DNA of 19,347 nt from Parasulfuritortus sp037446165 (GTDB lineage Bacteria > Pseudomonadota > Gammaproteobacteria > Burkholderiales > Thiobacillaceae), in contig JBBIJC010000044.1 in NCBI GenBank assembly GCA_037446165.1, positions 1-19,347 of the forward strand, given 5' to 3'. Within the stretch, counting starts at the first letter, position 1. Every line of letters begins with the position of its first letter. Of this stretch, positions 6,258 to 15,690 are shown one piece after another. The notes beneath the pieces were generated by a model. That model worked only from the letters and a program-made list of their open reading frames with translations. It did no database searches and was not told where the DNA came from. Both the position numbers and the translations under genes were made by a program.

Positions 6258-8177
6258 TCACGAACCACGGCCCTTGAGCGAAGGGTAGCGGACGTTTTCC
6301 ACCATGTTCTGGGTCGCGCGGTCCGGCGCGGGGGTGACCAGGCTGACCAGGATGATGCTGATGAACCCGGCCGGGATGCCGAAGATGCCGGCCGAGACGT
6401 CCGAGATGTCGAACCACTTGGCCATGCCGAAGTATTTCACGCCGATCAGGTAATAGAGGGTGAGGCCCAGGCCGATCACCATGCCGGCCACCGCGCCCTG
6501 CTGGGTGGCCCGCTTCCAGAAGATGCCCAGCACAAGTGCAGGAAAGAAGCAGGCGCCGGCGATGGAAAAGGCCCAGGCCACCATGGACAGAATGGTGTCG
6601 GGTTTCATCGAGGCGACATAGGCGGCGATCAGGGCGACCAGCAACAGCAGGCCCTTGGCGACGGTCAGCCGACGGGTGGCCGAGGCATTCTGGTTGATGA
6701 TCTTGTAGTAGATGTCGTGCGACAGGGCATTGGCGATGGTCAGCAGCAGGCCGTCGGCAGTCGAAAGCGCCGCCGCCAGGCCGCCGGCGGCGACCAGCCC
6801 GGCCACCACGTAGGGCAGGCCGGCGATCTCGGGAGTGGCGAGCACGATCACGTCCGGGTTCAGGGTCAGTTCGGCCAGTTGCAGGATGCCGTCATGATTG
6901 ATGTCCTCGACCTTGACCAGGCCCAGCTTGGCCCACGAATGGACCCAGTTGGGCAGTTCGGAGATGCTGCTGCCGATCAGGTTGGTATAGATCTCGTATT
7001 TGGCGAACACTGCGTAGGCCGGAGCGGTGAAATAGAGCAACGAGATGAACAGCAGCGACCAGAACACCGACTCCCGCGCCTGCTTGACGCTGGGCGTGGT
7101 GTAGTACCGGATCAGGACGTGGGGCAGTGCCGCCGTGCCGACCATCAGGCAGAAGGTCAGGGCCAGGAAGTTGAGCCGGGCCGCATTGCGTTCCGGCGCG
7201 GTCTGGCCCGGGAAGGGCTCGGCGTGGTGGGTGATCGGCTGGGCCTTGTCGAAGTCCTCCGCCCGCTCCTTGCGCAGGCGGTCCAGTTCGGCGGCCGGAG
7301 CGGGAACCGGTTTCAATCGGTATTCGATATCCCGGATCTGCGCGTCGATTTCTTTGGCCCGGGCCCGGTAGTCCTCGCGGGCTGTGATCTGGGCCGGGTC
7401 GGCCATGATTTCGTTTTCCCGCTCGGTCACCTTTTCCAGCACCGAGCCGTATACCAGCTGCGGGATCGGGACGCTGGTGACCTTGTACGACATGAACACC
7501 ACCGGCATCAGGTAGGCGATGATCAGGATGATGTATTGCGCGACCTGGGTCCAGGTCACCGCCCGCATCCCGCCCAGAAACGAGCAGACCAGGATGCCGC
7601 CCAGGCCGACGAACACGCCGGTCTCGAAATTGATGTCGAGGAAGCGGCTGGTGATGATGCCGACACCATAGATCTGCGCGGTGACATAGGTAAACGAGGC
7701 CAGGATGGTGCCGACCACGGCCAGCGAGCGTGCGGCATGACCGCCGTAACGCGCACCGATGAAATCGGGGATGGTGAACTCGCCGAACTTGCGCAGATAG
7801 GGCGCCAGCAGCAGCGCGACCAGGACGTAGCCGCCGGTCCAGCCCATGATGAAGGCCAGGCCGTCGTAGCCTTTCTGATAGAGCGTGCCGGCCATGCCGA
7901 TGAAGGAGGCGGCGCTCATCCAGTCGGCACCGGTGGCCATGCCGTTGAAGATGGCCGGCACCCGGCGGCCGGCAACGTAGTACTCCACCACGTCGGCGGT
8001 CCGGGTCAGGATGCCGATGCTCGCGTAGAGCAGCACGGTCGCGGCCATGAAGGTCCAGCCGATCCACCGCTCTGGCATGCCCATGTACTCGGCCACGGCC
8101 AGCGCCAGCACGAACATCACGAAGCCACCGGTGAAGAAACTGTAGTAGCGCTTGAGGTTCTGGACGAAGGCGCGCAT
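6258..8177 (-). CDS. sodium:solute symporter large subunit, VC_2705 / ActP-like family, with EF-hand loop
   Basis: Inner-membrane secondary transporter of the SSS family, 639 aa, probably taking up a small carboxylate with Na+; the substrate is inferred only. About 13 hydrophobic segments. The family core is seen in ADVVEYYVAGRRVPAIFNGM, ATGADWMSAASFIGMAG, FTIPDFIGARYG, and GGLAAALSTADGLLLTIANAL with following HDIYYK. Two soluble insertions stand out: a charged helical stretch at about 243-330 (many Glu/Arg/Lys) and a segment at 410-440 that contains DINHDGILQLAE (425-436), a complete EF-hand calcium loop. The stop abuts the next gene, and the start overlaps the DUF4212 small-subunit stop as TGATG. 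The DUF4212 partner is diagnostic for the VC_2705 subfamily. Confidence 0.93.
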   Translation of the reverse strand: MRAFVQNLKRYYSFFTGGFVMFVLALAVAEYMGMPERWIGWTFMAATVLLYASIGILTRTADVVEYYVAGRRVPAIFNGMATGADWMSAASFIGMAGTLYQKGYDGLAFIMGWTGGYVLVALLLAPYLRKFGEFTIPDFIGARYGGHAARSLAVVGTILASFTYVTAQIYGVGIITSRFLDINFETGVFVGLGGILVCSFLGGMRAVTWTQVAQYIILIIAYLMPVVFMSYKVTSVPIPQLVYGSVLEKVTERENEIMADPAQITAREDYRARAKEIDAQIRDIEYRLKPVPAPAAELDRLRKERAEDFDKAQPITHHAEPFPGQTAPERNAARLNFLALTFCLMVGTAALPHVLIRYYTTPSVKQARESVFWSLLFISLLYFTAPAYAVFAKYEIYTNLIGSSISELPNWVHSWAKLGLVKVEDINHDGILQLAELTLNPDVIVLATPEIAGLPYVVAGLVAAGGLAAALSTADGLLLTIANALSHDIYYKIINQNASATRRLTVAKGLLLLVALIAAYVASMKPDTILSMVAWAFSIAGACFFPALVLGIFWKRATQQGAVAGMVIGLGLTLYYLIGVKYFGMAKWFDISDVSAGIFGIPAGFISIILVSLVTPAPDRATQNMVENVRYPSLKGRGS

Positions 8178-8446
8178 CAGCGTTCTTCTTCCGCGACGTC
8201 GTATTCCTCATCCAGCCGGTTCATGCGCCGGGCGTAGATCCAGATGATCAGGACATAGACGAACAGCGCGCCTTGCGCACCCATGTAAAAGGGGACCGGG
8301 AAACCCAGGAAGGTGAACGCCGCCAGATCACGGGCGAACCAGGCGATGCAGAAGGTCACCACAAACCAGACGACGAGCAGACTTCCGGTCAGCCAGAGAT
8401 TTTTCCGCCAGTATTCGCGGCGCGTGTCCGGAACGTGCATGTCCAT
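8177..8446 (-). CDS. DUF4212 sodium/solute symporter small subunit
   Basis: 89 aa, two transmembrane helices (about 17-39 and 49-72). It shows the family pattern: an N-terminal YWRKNLWLTGSLL, WFVVTFCIAWFARDL, FLGFPVPFYMGAQGALFVYV and a C-terminal YARRMNRLDEEYDV. This is the DUF4212 protein that accompanies VC_2705-type symporters and is thought to be a subunit or assembly partner. Its TGA overlaps the large subunit's ATG by one base, so the two are made together. The start at 8446 begins MDMHV; a second in-frame ATG two codons on is possible. Confidence 0.92.
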   Translation of the reverse strand: MDMHVPDTRREYWRKNLWLTGSLLVVWFVVTFCIAWFARDLAAFTFLGFPVPFYMGAQGALFVYVLIIWIYARRMNRLDEEYDVAEEER

Positions 8447-8482
8447 CCAGGGAACGTGAGTATCCGGGCCAGTATAGCCAAT

Positions 8483-9184
8483 TCAGCCCGACCAGGAGAC
8501 CCAGCGCTGGGCCTTTTCCAGGTCGCGCAGGTTGTTGTAATGGCGGGAATGACGCTGCCTGGCCAGGGGCAGCGCCGCCAGTAAAAGCTGGGCCGTCGCA
8601 AGGGCATCCGCCAACGCGCTATGGCGGGCAAAATTGGCGATCTGGAAATGGCCGGCCCAGTCGTCCAGCGCGCGGTAGCGCCGCGCCTGTTCCGGCAACA
8701 GGCTGGGCATAAGGTAGGCGAGGTCCAGCCAGGGGTGCTTGAAATCGAGACCCAGATAGTCGCGCATGGCGCGCCGGATCATGGTTTCGTCGAAGGTGAC
8801 GTGGAAGGCAACCAGGGGCGACTTGCCCAGGAATGCCAGAAAGGCGGTCAAGGCTTCGATCGGGGGCAGCCCCTCACGCTGGGCCTCGCCGCCGATGCCG
8901 TGGATCAGGATGTTGTCCTTGCTGCTGACCGTGTCCTGGCGCAGGACCACTTCGAAACTGTCGGTCAGGTCGATCCGTCCGCCGATGACCGCTACCGCGC
9001 CGATGGCGATGAGCCGGTCCCGGGTCAGGTCCAGCCCGGTCGATTCGACGTCGACCACGACATAACGCGCGGTGTTGAACTCAAGGTCGCCCCGCTCCGG
9101 TGACAGCTGCCGCCAGCGCTGAACGGCCTGTGCGGCCAGCGGATCGAGCTGCGGGCGCCTGCGGAAAAGATCGAGCAGTGCCAT
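8483..9184 (-). CDS. DnaQ-like DEDDh 3'-5' exonuclease
   Basis: 233 aa. Exonuclease fold with ExoI VVVDVESTGLD (D45, E47), ExoII with D132 in AFHVTFDETMIRRAM, and ExoIII HSALADALATAQLL (H188, D193): all four acidic metal ligands and the catalytic His of the DEDDh group are present. It resembles the Pol III epsilon / PolC-type exonucleases often encoded next to CBS-DUF294 proteins, and is not the replicative DnaQ itself (an N-terminal extension of about 38 residues and a different context). The gene starts 7 bases after the stop of the DUF294 gene and is followed within 36 bases by the symporter small subunit, suggesting one transcript. Its substrate in this context is unknown. Confidence 0.9.
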   Translation of the reverse strand: MALLDLFRRRPQLDPLAAQAVQRWRQLSPERGDLEFNTARYVVVDVESTGLDLTRDRLIAIGAVAVIGGRIDLTDSFEVVLRQDTVSSKDNILIHGIGGEAQREGLPPIEALTAFLAFLGKSPLVAFHVTFDETMIRRAMRDYLGLDFKHPWLDLAYLMPSLLPEQARRYRALDDWAGHFQIANFARHSALADALATAQLLLAALPLARQRHSRHYNNLRDLEKAQRWVSWSG

Positions 9185-9191
9185 GACCGGC

Positions 9192-11072
9192 TCAGACCTG
9201 GTAACTCATGGCCAGCCGGGCCTGCACCTTGCGCGCCTGGCGGAACGATTCCTTCAGGATGCGCCGGTCCAGGTCGTTGAGCTGATCGGGATTGATCCGG
9301 TTGTCCATGACCTGGCCGGCTTCGTTGGCCTCGTGCTGGCGGCGCAGGCGCAGGAGCTGGATGAAATAGAAGGCCGACATCCAGCCTTCGACCTCGGCGC
9401 GCGGGAGGTTCAGCTTCGGCGCCACGGCGCGCAGGCGGGCGGCGGTGCCGGTGGCGGCGACGCCGGTGGCCAGGGCGAAGATCCGGGCGGCATCGACGAA
9501 GGGCGTGGCGCCGTTGATCTTCAGATCTAGCGTGCGCGCATGCTCGCCGCCCGAAGCGACCACGAAATCACGGACCAGACCCAGCGGCGGGCTGTTGTGC
9601 AGTGCGTTGGCGGCCATCTGGTGCAGCATGGCCGGGCTGCCGGCGATGCGCGTCAGCAGCCAGCGGCGCAGTTCCTCGGCCAGGGCGTGCTTGCCATACA
9701 GTGAACGGAAATCGAAGAAGATGCTGGCGTTGAGCAGCGCCTCCGGATCGCCGTTGTCCAGCCAGCGGGCGAAGGTCGCTTTCCATTCCTCCAGCGACAA
9801 ACACCACTTCGGGTTGCGCGCCATGATGTCGCCCTTGCATAGCGGGAAGCCGCAGGCATCAAGGGCGAGGTTGATCCGGTCGGCGAAGCCGAGCAGCTCC
9901 GCCCGGACCGGGTCGGCGTCTTCGCCGGGCGCCAGTTCAAAGATGATGCCGTTGTCCTGGTCGGTGGCCAGGGTCTGTTCCAGCCGGCCCTCGGAGCCGA
10001 AGGCCAGCCAGCAGAAGGTCGGCAGGCTGGAATGCGCCGCTTCCAGCTCGATGACCCGCTCGGTCAGCAGGTCGTTGAGGGTGGACAGGATCTGGCTCAG
10101 CTGCTCGGCGGCCACGCCCTGGGCCAGCATGTTGTGGCCCAGCTGGCGGATGTCGTCGGCGGCCTTCTGCAGCTGGCTCAGGTTGGTGGCGGCATGGATG
10201 GTGGCGGAGACCTGGGTCACGCCGACCCGTTGCAGCGAGAACAGATCCTTCTCCGAGACCACACCGGCCAGGCGCTCGCCATCCACCGCCAGGATATGGC
10301 GGAAGCCATGCCGGGCCATGGCCAGAGCGGCCTCGAAGGCATGGGCGGTGACGGGCAGGGTCACCGGATCGGGCGACATCAGTTCCCGCATCGGAGTGTC
10401 GAGATGGGCGCCGGGCAGGATCACCCGGCCGATCAGGTCGCGCACTGTGAACATGCCCAGCGGCCGCAGGGCCGCGTCGGTAATCACGATCGAGCCGATC
10501 TTGGCCTCGCGCATGGCCTCCAGCGCTGCGCGCAGGAGCGTATCCGGCCCGCAGGTGACCGGTTCGCGCCGGGTGATCTCGGCCAGCGGCGTTTCCAGGG
10601 ATTGCTGAGCCGAGACGGACGAGGCGTAATGGGCCTGGGTCTGGAGCTGTGACTGAGCCAGGAGGTCGGCCAGCCGGAAGGTGCAGAAATCGTGGAACGG
10701 CTGCGACAGCCGCAGCAGCTGGTGGAAATCGGCAGCGGACAATTCATAGCAGAACACATCGGTCTGCGCCCTGAAGGTGCTCACCACCGGGCGCCGGGCG
10801 AGCAAGGCGCCAATCGGGAAACACTCGCCCTCGTGCAGCTCCAGCCAGGCCTCCTTCTGTTTCTGCGCGCCCTCGATGGCGCCCTGCTTGATGATGTAAA
10901 AGGTCTGCACCTCAGCCTGATCGGCGGGCAGCACCACCTCGTCCTTGGCGTAATAGGCCAGCTTGAGCCGCTCTGCCAGCCAGGCGAGATGGTCGTGCTC
11001 CATCCGGTCGAACGGCGCGAAATGGCCAAGATGGTCGATGGTGGCGGCGATGAGGGTGTTGGCTGCGGTCAT
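9192..11072 (-). CDS. cNMP-like / tandem CBS / DUF294 nucleotidyltransferase
   Basis: 626 aa from the ATG at 11072. Order: cyclic-nucleotide-binding-like domain (about 15-125) whose phosphate-binding cassette is degenerate (FPIGALLARRPVVSTFRA, lacking a clear FGE...RxA); two CBS motifs (about 165-285, with IGSIVITDAALRPLGMFTVRDLI and RHILAVDGERLAGVVSEKDL); then a GlnD-like nucleotidyltransferase with AFGSEGR (357-363) and DQDNGIIF (371-378), matching DUF294; and a helical DUF294_C region to the end. It probably senses a nucleotide or ion and modifies an unknown target. The frame stays open to an ATG at 11189, which would add 39 residues unlike the family, so 11072 is preferred, though neither start has a clear Shine-Dalgarno. 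It leads the tight minus-strand run with the exonuclease and symporter. Confidence 0.85.
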   Translation of the reverse strand: MTAANTLIAATIDHLGHFAPFDRMEHDHLAWLAERLKLAYYAKDEVVLPADQAEVQTFYIIKQGAIEGAQKQKEAWLELHEGECFPIGALLARRPVVSTFRAQTDVFCYELSAADFHQLLRLSQPFHDFCTFRLADLLAQSQLQTQAHYASSVSAQQSLETPLAEITRREPVTCGPDTLLRAALEAMREAKIGSIVITDAALRPLGMFTVRDLIGRVILPGAHLDTPMRELMSPDPVTLPVTAHAFEAALAMARHGFRHILAVDGERLAGVVSEKDLFSLQRVGVTQVSATIHAATNLSQLQKAADDIRQLGHNMLAQGVAAEQLSQILSTLNDLLTERVIELEAAHSSLPTFCWLAFGSEGRLEQTLATDQDNGIIFELAPGEDADPVRAELLGFADRINLALDACGFPLCKGDIMARNPKWCLSLEEWKATFARWLDNGDPEALLNASIFFDFRSLYGKHALAEELRRWLLTRIAGSPAMLHQMAANALHNSPPLGLVRDFVVASGGEHARTLDLKINGATPFVDAARIFALATGVAATGTAARLRAVAPKLNLPRAEVEGWMSAFYFIQLLRLRRQHEANEAGQVMDNRINPDQLNDLDRRILKESFRQARKVQARLAMSYQV

Positions 11073-11228
11073 GATGATCCGGAACGGGAGGGCAAAATCC
11101 TGGAAGGCGCATTTTCGACCACGCCGGTCTGGAGCGATAGTGAAACCACGGATGTCACCTTGAGCGAATCGGCGGCTCGCTACGGCCATTTACCCATATC
11201 TGCTGCCGGAATTTCACAATTCATCTTC

Positions 11229-11257
11229 TTGAAATACCGCAAATACTGGCCTATATA
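11229..11257 (+). promoter_or_regulatory. sigma-70 promoter of the suf operon
   Basis: TTGAAA (11229-11234), a 17-base spacer and TATATA (11252-11257): a near-consensus promoter that would start transcription around 11263-11265, about 30 bases before the regulator ATG. The RBS AGGA lies at about 11283-11286. The -10 is overlapped by an IscR type-1-like operator. Confidence 0.75.
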
Positions 11258-11277
11258 GGACTGTATCAGTACTGTAT
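11253..11277 (+). promoter_or_regulatory. type-1 IscR-like operator overlapping -10 and +1
   Basis: Against the 25-base type-1 IscR consensus (ATASYYGACTRWWWYAGTCRRSTAT) this site matches at 19 positions, including the outer ATA and GTAT ends and 12 consecutive central positions (GACTGTATCAGT). The centre is a dyad, ACTG-TAT-CAGT, and ACTGTAT recurs 11 bp later. It covers the -10 and presumed start site, so binding by the Rrf2 protein encoded at once downstream should repress: autoregulation by holo-regulator is the natural reading. Confidence 0.65.
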
Positions 11278-11295
11278 AGAGATAGGAAAAGCCAG

Positions 11296-11716
11296 ATGAG
11301 ACTAGGCAAATTGAGTGATTACGCCAGCATGTTGATGGTCCAGTTGAGCCGGGCGCCCGAGCGCAAGATCAGCGCCCAGCAGCTGGCCAAGGAACTGGGT
11401 CTGCCACAGCCGACGGTCGCGACGCTGCTGAAGAAGCTGGGGCGGGCGGGCCTGGTGGCGAGCACGCGTGGTGCCGGCGGCGGTTACTGTCTGGCCAGGG
11501 CGCCACAGGCCATCTCCCTGGCGGATGTGGTCGCAGCGATCGAAGGCCCGCTCGAACTGACCGACTGTGCGATCGCGGACGGCCGCTGCAGGCTCGAGCA
11601 GGATTGCGGCGCGCGTCAGCACTGGCGGGCAATCAACCAGTCCATACAGTCGACCCTGATGCTGATGAGCTTGGCTGACATGGCCCGCCCGGCGGCACGC
11701 CTGAGGAGGATGGATA

Positions 11717-11724
<8 letters not shown>
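11296..11724 (+). CDS. Rrf2-family SUF system Fe-S assembly regulator (IscR-like)
   Basis: 142 aa. A winged-helix DNA-binding domain (about 1-80, with SDYASMLMVQLSRAP, ISAQQLAKELGLPQPTVATLLKKLGRAGLVAS and the wing RGAGGGYCLAR) is followed by a Cys-bearing loop, C91-x6-C98-x5-C104, with H109 nearby. This resembles the [2Fe-2S] ligand set of IscR (C92, C98, C104, H107) but has one extra residue between the first two Cys. It matches the SUF-linked Rrf2 group known from Xanthomonas-type operons. It probably represses the operon when its cluster is loaded and releases it under iron or oxidative stress (inferred). It is first gene of the operon; its last 8 bases overlap sufB. Confidence 0.92.
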
Positions 11725-13156
<1,432 letters not shown>

Positions 13157-13170
13157 GAGAGGAGAATGTC

Positions 13171-13941
13171 ATGCTGAGAATCCGCAACCTGCACGTGGCG
13201 ATTGACGGCAAGCCGATCCTGAAGGGCGTCGACCTCGATGTCGGCAGCGGCGAGGTGCACGCCATCATGGGCCCGAACGGCTCGGGCAAGAGCACCCTGG
13301 CCCAGGTCCTGGCCGGGCGTGGCGGCTATGAGGTGACCGAGGGCAGCATTGTCTTCCGCGATCACGGCAATCTGTTCCTGCTGCCGCCCGAGGAACGCGC
13401 GCGCGCCGGACTGTTCCTTGCCTTCCAGTATCCGGTCGAGGTGCCGGGCGTGGCCAACGTGCAGTTCCTGCGCGCGGCCCTCAACGCCCAGCGCCGGGCG
13501 CGCGGCGAGCCGGACATGGATGCCTTCGATTTCCTGGAATTCGTGAAAGCGAAACTGGCTCTGCTCGAAATGGACACCGGCTTCCTCTACCGGTCGCTGA
13601 ACGAGGGCTTCTCCGGCGGTGAGAAGAAGCGCAACGAGATCATGCAGATGGCGGTGCTCGAACCGACCCTCGCCATCCTCGACGAAACCGATTCGGGCCT
13701 GGACATCGATGCCCTCAAGGTGGTTGCCCACGGCGTGAACGCCCTGCGCAGTCCGGACCGCTCCATCATCCTGGTCACCCACTACCAGCGCCTGCTCGAC
13801 TACATCGTGCCGGATCGGGTTCATGTCCTGGCCGACGGCCGCATCGTCCGCTCCGGCGACCGCGAGCTGGCCCTGGAACTGGAAGACAAGGGCTACGGCT
13901 GGCTGGGCGAGCCGGAACCGGAAGGCAGGCCACAGCCATGA
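13171..13941 (+). CDS. sufC: Fe-S assembly ATPase SufC
   Basis: ABC-type ATPase that drives conformational change in SufBC2D. 256 aa. Walker A GPNGSGKST (about 34-42), ABC signature FSGGEKKRNEI, Walker B LAILDETDSGLDID with its catalytic Glu, and the H-loop THYQRLLDYI are all intact. Variant SufC-type signature GGEKKR rather than GGQ/QR confirms the subfamily. The Shine-Dalgarno GAGAGGAGA precedes the ATG. The stop overlaps the sufD start as ATGA. Confidence 0.97.
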   Translation: MLRIRNLHVAIDGKPILKGVDLDVGSGEVHAIMGPNGSGKSTLAQVLAGRGGYEVTEGSIVFRDHGNLFLLPPEERARAGLFLAFQYPVEVPGVANVQFLRAALNAQRRARGEPDMDAFDFLEFVKAKLALLEMDTGFLYRSLNEGFSGGEKKRNEIMQMAVLEPTLAILDETDSGLDIDALKVVAHGVNALRSPDRSIILVTHYQRLLDYIVPDRVHVLADGRIVRSGDRELALELEDKGYGWLGEPEPEGRPQP

Positions 13942-15206
13942 ACGCGACCGCCTTGTTCGATGCCGTCGACACCGCCACCGTACCGGACTGGCTGACCGGG
14001 ACACGCAAGGCGGCGCTCGACCGGTTCATGGCCGCCGGCCTGCCGGATGCGCATGCCGAGGACTGGAAGCACACCTCGCTGCAGCATCTGGCACAGGCGG
14101 AGCTGCACCCGCCTCCATCCACCATTGGCGAGGCGGTCTGTCCGGACGTGACCGCCTATCCGGGCCACGTCCTGCTGTTCCAGAACGGGCTGTTGTCTTG
14201 TCATGGGACCTATCTGAGCAACCAGATCGCCGGCACGCTGCATCACCTGGGCGACACCCGGCCGGTGCATGACTACCTTGGCCATGTCGCGGACGCGAAT
14301 GCGCTGGCCAACCTCAATCTCGCCCTCTGGCAGGACGGCGCCCGTCTCTATGTGCCGGCCGGGGAAAGACTGGCCATGCCTATTTTCGCCGTCTATGCCG
14401 CCTCGGCGCCGGACGCCATGCTCCACCCGCGCACGCTGGCCGTGCTCGAGCGCGAGGCGGAGGCGGTGCTGGTCGAACACTACCTCGGCCAGACTCATCG
14501 GCCGTACTGGCAGAACGCGGTGAGCGAGATCGTGCTCGGCGACGGCGCCAGGCTCACCCACATCATGGTCATGGAAGAAGGCCCGCAATCGACCCACACC
14601 CGCACCACTGCCGTCCGCATGGGCCGGGACAGCGACTACCGCGCCCTCCATGTCGGCCTGTCCGGGCTGCTGGGCCGGCACGACCTGGCGGTGATGATGG
14701 ATGACCCCGGCGGCCAGGTCCGGATCGACGCCGCCGATCTGGCCGCCGGCCGCCGGCATGCCGACCTGCACCTGCGCGTCGACCACCGCGCGGAGCGCGG
14801 CACCAGCCGCATCACCTACCGCGGCCTGGCCGACGGTCGGGGTCAGGCCGTGTTCGATGGCCGCGTCGTGGTCGCCCACGGCGCCAACCAGACCGACGCC
14901 CGCCAGGACAGCAAGGGCCTGCTGCTGTCGCGGCAAGCCGAGATCGACGTCATGCCGCGCCTGGAGATCCATGCCGATGACGTGAACTGTGGCCACGGCG
15001 CCAGCGTCGGCCAGCTCGATCACGCTGCGCTGTTCTACCTGCGCAGCCGGGGCATCGGCGAGGCCGAGGCGCAACGACTACTGATCGAGGGCTTCATGGC
15101 CGGTACGCTGGGACTGCTCGACGAGGTCCACCTGCGCGCCTGGCTCATGCCGAACCTGCAGGCCGCGCTGGCGCGGCGAGAGGCGAAGGAGCACGGACAT
15201 GGATGA
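13938..15206 (+). CDS. sufD: Fe-S cluster assembly protein SufD
   Basis: Scaffold partner of SufB. 422 aa, near the usual 420-430. The C-terminal core includes CGHGASVGQLDHAALFYLRSRGI, giving C351 and H353, which correspond to E. coli C358 and H360 used at the SufB-SufD cluster site. EDWKHT near the N-terminus (41-46) is the usual SufD mark. It starts on the sufC stop (ATGA) and its last 8 bases overlap sufU. In most related operons sufS comes next; here it does not. Confidence 0.96.
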   Translation: MNATALFDAVDTATVPDWLTGTRKAALDRFMAAGLPDAHAEDWKHTSLQHLAQAELHPPPSTIGEAVCPDVTAYPGHVLLFQNGLLSCHGTYLSNQIAGTLHHLGDTRPVHDYLGHVADANALANLNLALWQDGARLYVPAGERLAMPIFAVYAASAPDAMLHPRTLAVLEREAEAVLVEHYLGQTHRPYWQNAVSEIVLGDGARLTHIMVMEEGPQSTHTRTTAVRMGRDSDYRALHVGLSGLLGRHDLAVMMDDPGGQVRIDAADLAAGRRHADLHLRVDHRAERGTSRITYRGLADGRGQAVFDGRVVVAHGANQTDARQDSKGLLLSRQAEIDVMPRLEIHADDVNCGHGASVGQLDHAALFYLRSRGIGEAEAQRLLIEGFMAGTLGLLDEVHLRAWLMPNLQAALARREAKEHGHG

Positions 15207-15690
15207 CCAACTGCGCCTGCTCTACGAGGAGACGATCCTGGAACACAATCGCCATCCCCGGCACTACCCGGAGAATCCGCCCGGCTGCGACCATCATGCC
15301 CACGGCTTCAACCCGCTCTGCAACGACGAGGTCGCGGTACATCTCAAGGTCGAGGATGGCGTGATCGCCGAGATCGGCTTCGAGGGCGCCGGCTGCGCGG
15401 TCTCGATGGCCTCCGCCTCGATGATGACCGAGGCGGTCAAGGGCCGGACGGTCGAGGAGGTCAACCGCCTTTTCGACCGGGTCCATGCCCTGCTGGCCGA
15501 GGACGGCCGGGTCGAGGGCGTCGGCAAGCTCAGGGTGCTGGAGGGGGTCAAGGCCTTCCCGATGCGCGTCAAGTGCGCCACGCTGCCCTGGCACACCCTG
15601 AAGGCGGCGATCGAAAACCAGCCCGGCACCGTGACCACCGAGCAGGACGTGGCCTGGTGTCCTCAGCCCGAAGCCAGGGTGACGCCATGA
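15199..15690 (+). CDS. sufU: SufU-type (NifU-like) sulfur-transfer / scaffold protein
   Basis: 163 aa. It has the SufU zinc/active-site set C41, D43, C66 and C126 (NPLCNDEV, GAGCAVSMASASMM, RVKCATLPWHTL) and the SufU-type insertion before the last Cys that IscU lacks. The usual CGD is CND here (N42 for Gly). In Bacillus, SufU takes sulfur from SufS; no sufS is encoded in this operon. The Shine-Dalgarno AAGGAG (15186-15191) lies inside sufD, and the ATG overlaps the sufD end by 8 bases. The gene overlaps sufT as ATGA. Confidence 0.92.
   Translation: MDDQLRLLYEETILEHNRHPRHYPENPPGCDHHAHGFNPLCNDEVAVHLKVEDGVIAEIGFEGAGCAVSMASASMMTEAVKGRTVEEVNRLFDRVHALLAEDGRVEGVGKLRVLEGVKAFPMRVKCATLPWHTLKAAIENQPGTVTTEQDVAWCPQPEARVTP

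Larger units (their letters stand above)
11073..11295. other. divergent intergenic region between the DUF294 gene and the suf operon
   Basis: 223 bases. The right third carries the suf promoter and IscR-like operator. The left part (11073-11189) is an in-frame upstream extension of the DUF294 gene with no protein-family resemblance. I see no convincing minus-strand promoter for the DUF294 gene. Confidence 0.6.

Noticed and set aside
5853..8237. Plus-strand open frame of 794 codons across hemE and the symporter.
   Set aside because: It is antisense to two certain genes, and its translation is low-complexity (Gly/Asp/Gln/His-rich), as expected of the complement of GC-rich membrane-protein codons.
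11073..11189. 39-residue N-terminal extension of the DUF294 protein from an ATG at 11189.
   Set aside because: Basic, unlike the family, no RBS; the ATG at 11072 gives a family-like N-terminus. Kept only as an alternative.
11250..11259. Palindrome CCTATATAGG considered as a separate operator.
   Set aside because: It contains the -10 TATATA and overlaps the IscR-like site; no need for another factor.
13893..15074. Minus-strand frame of 393 codons opposite sufD.
   Set aside because: Shadow of sufD in very GC-rich sequence.
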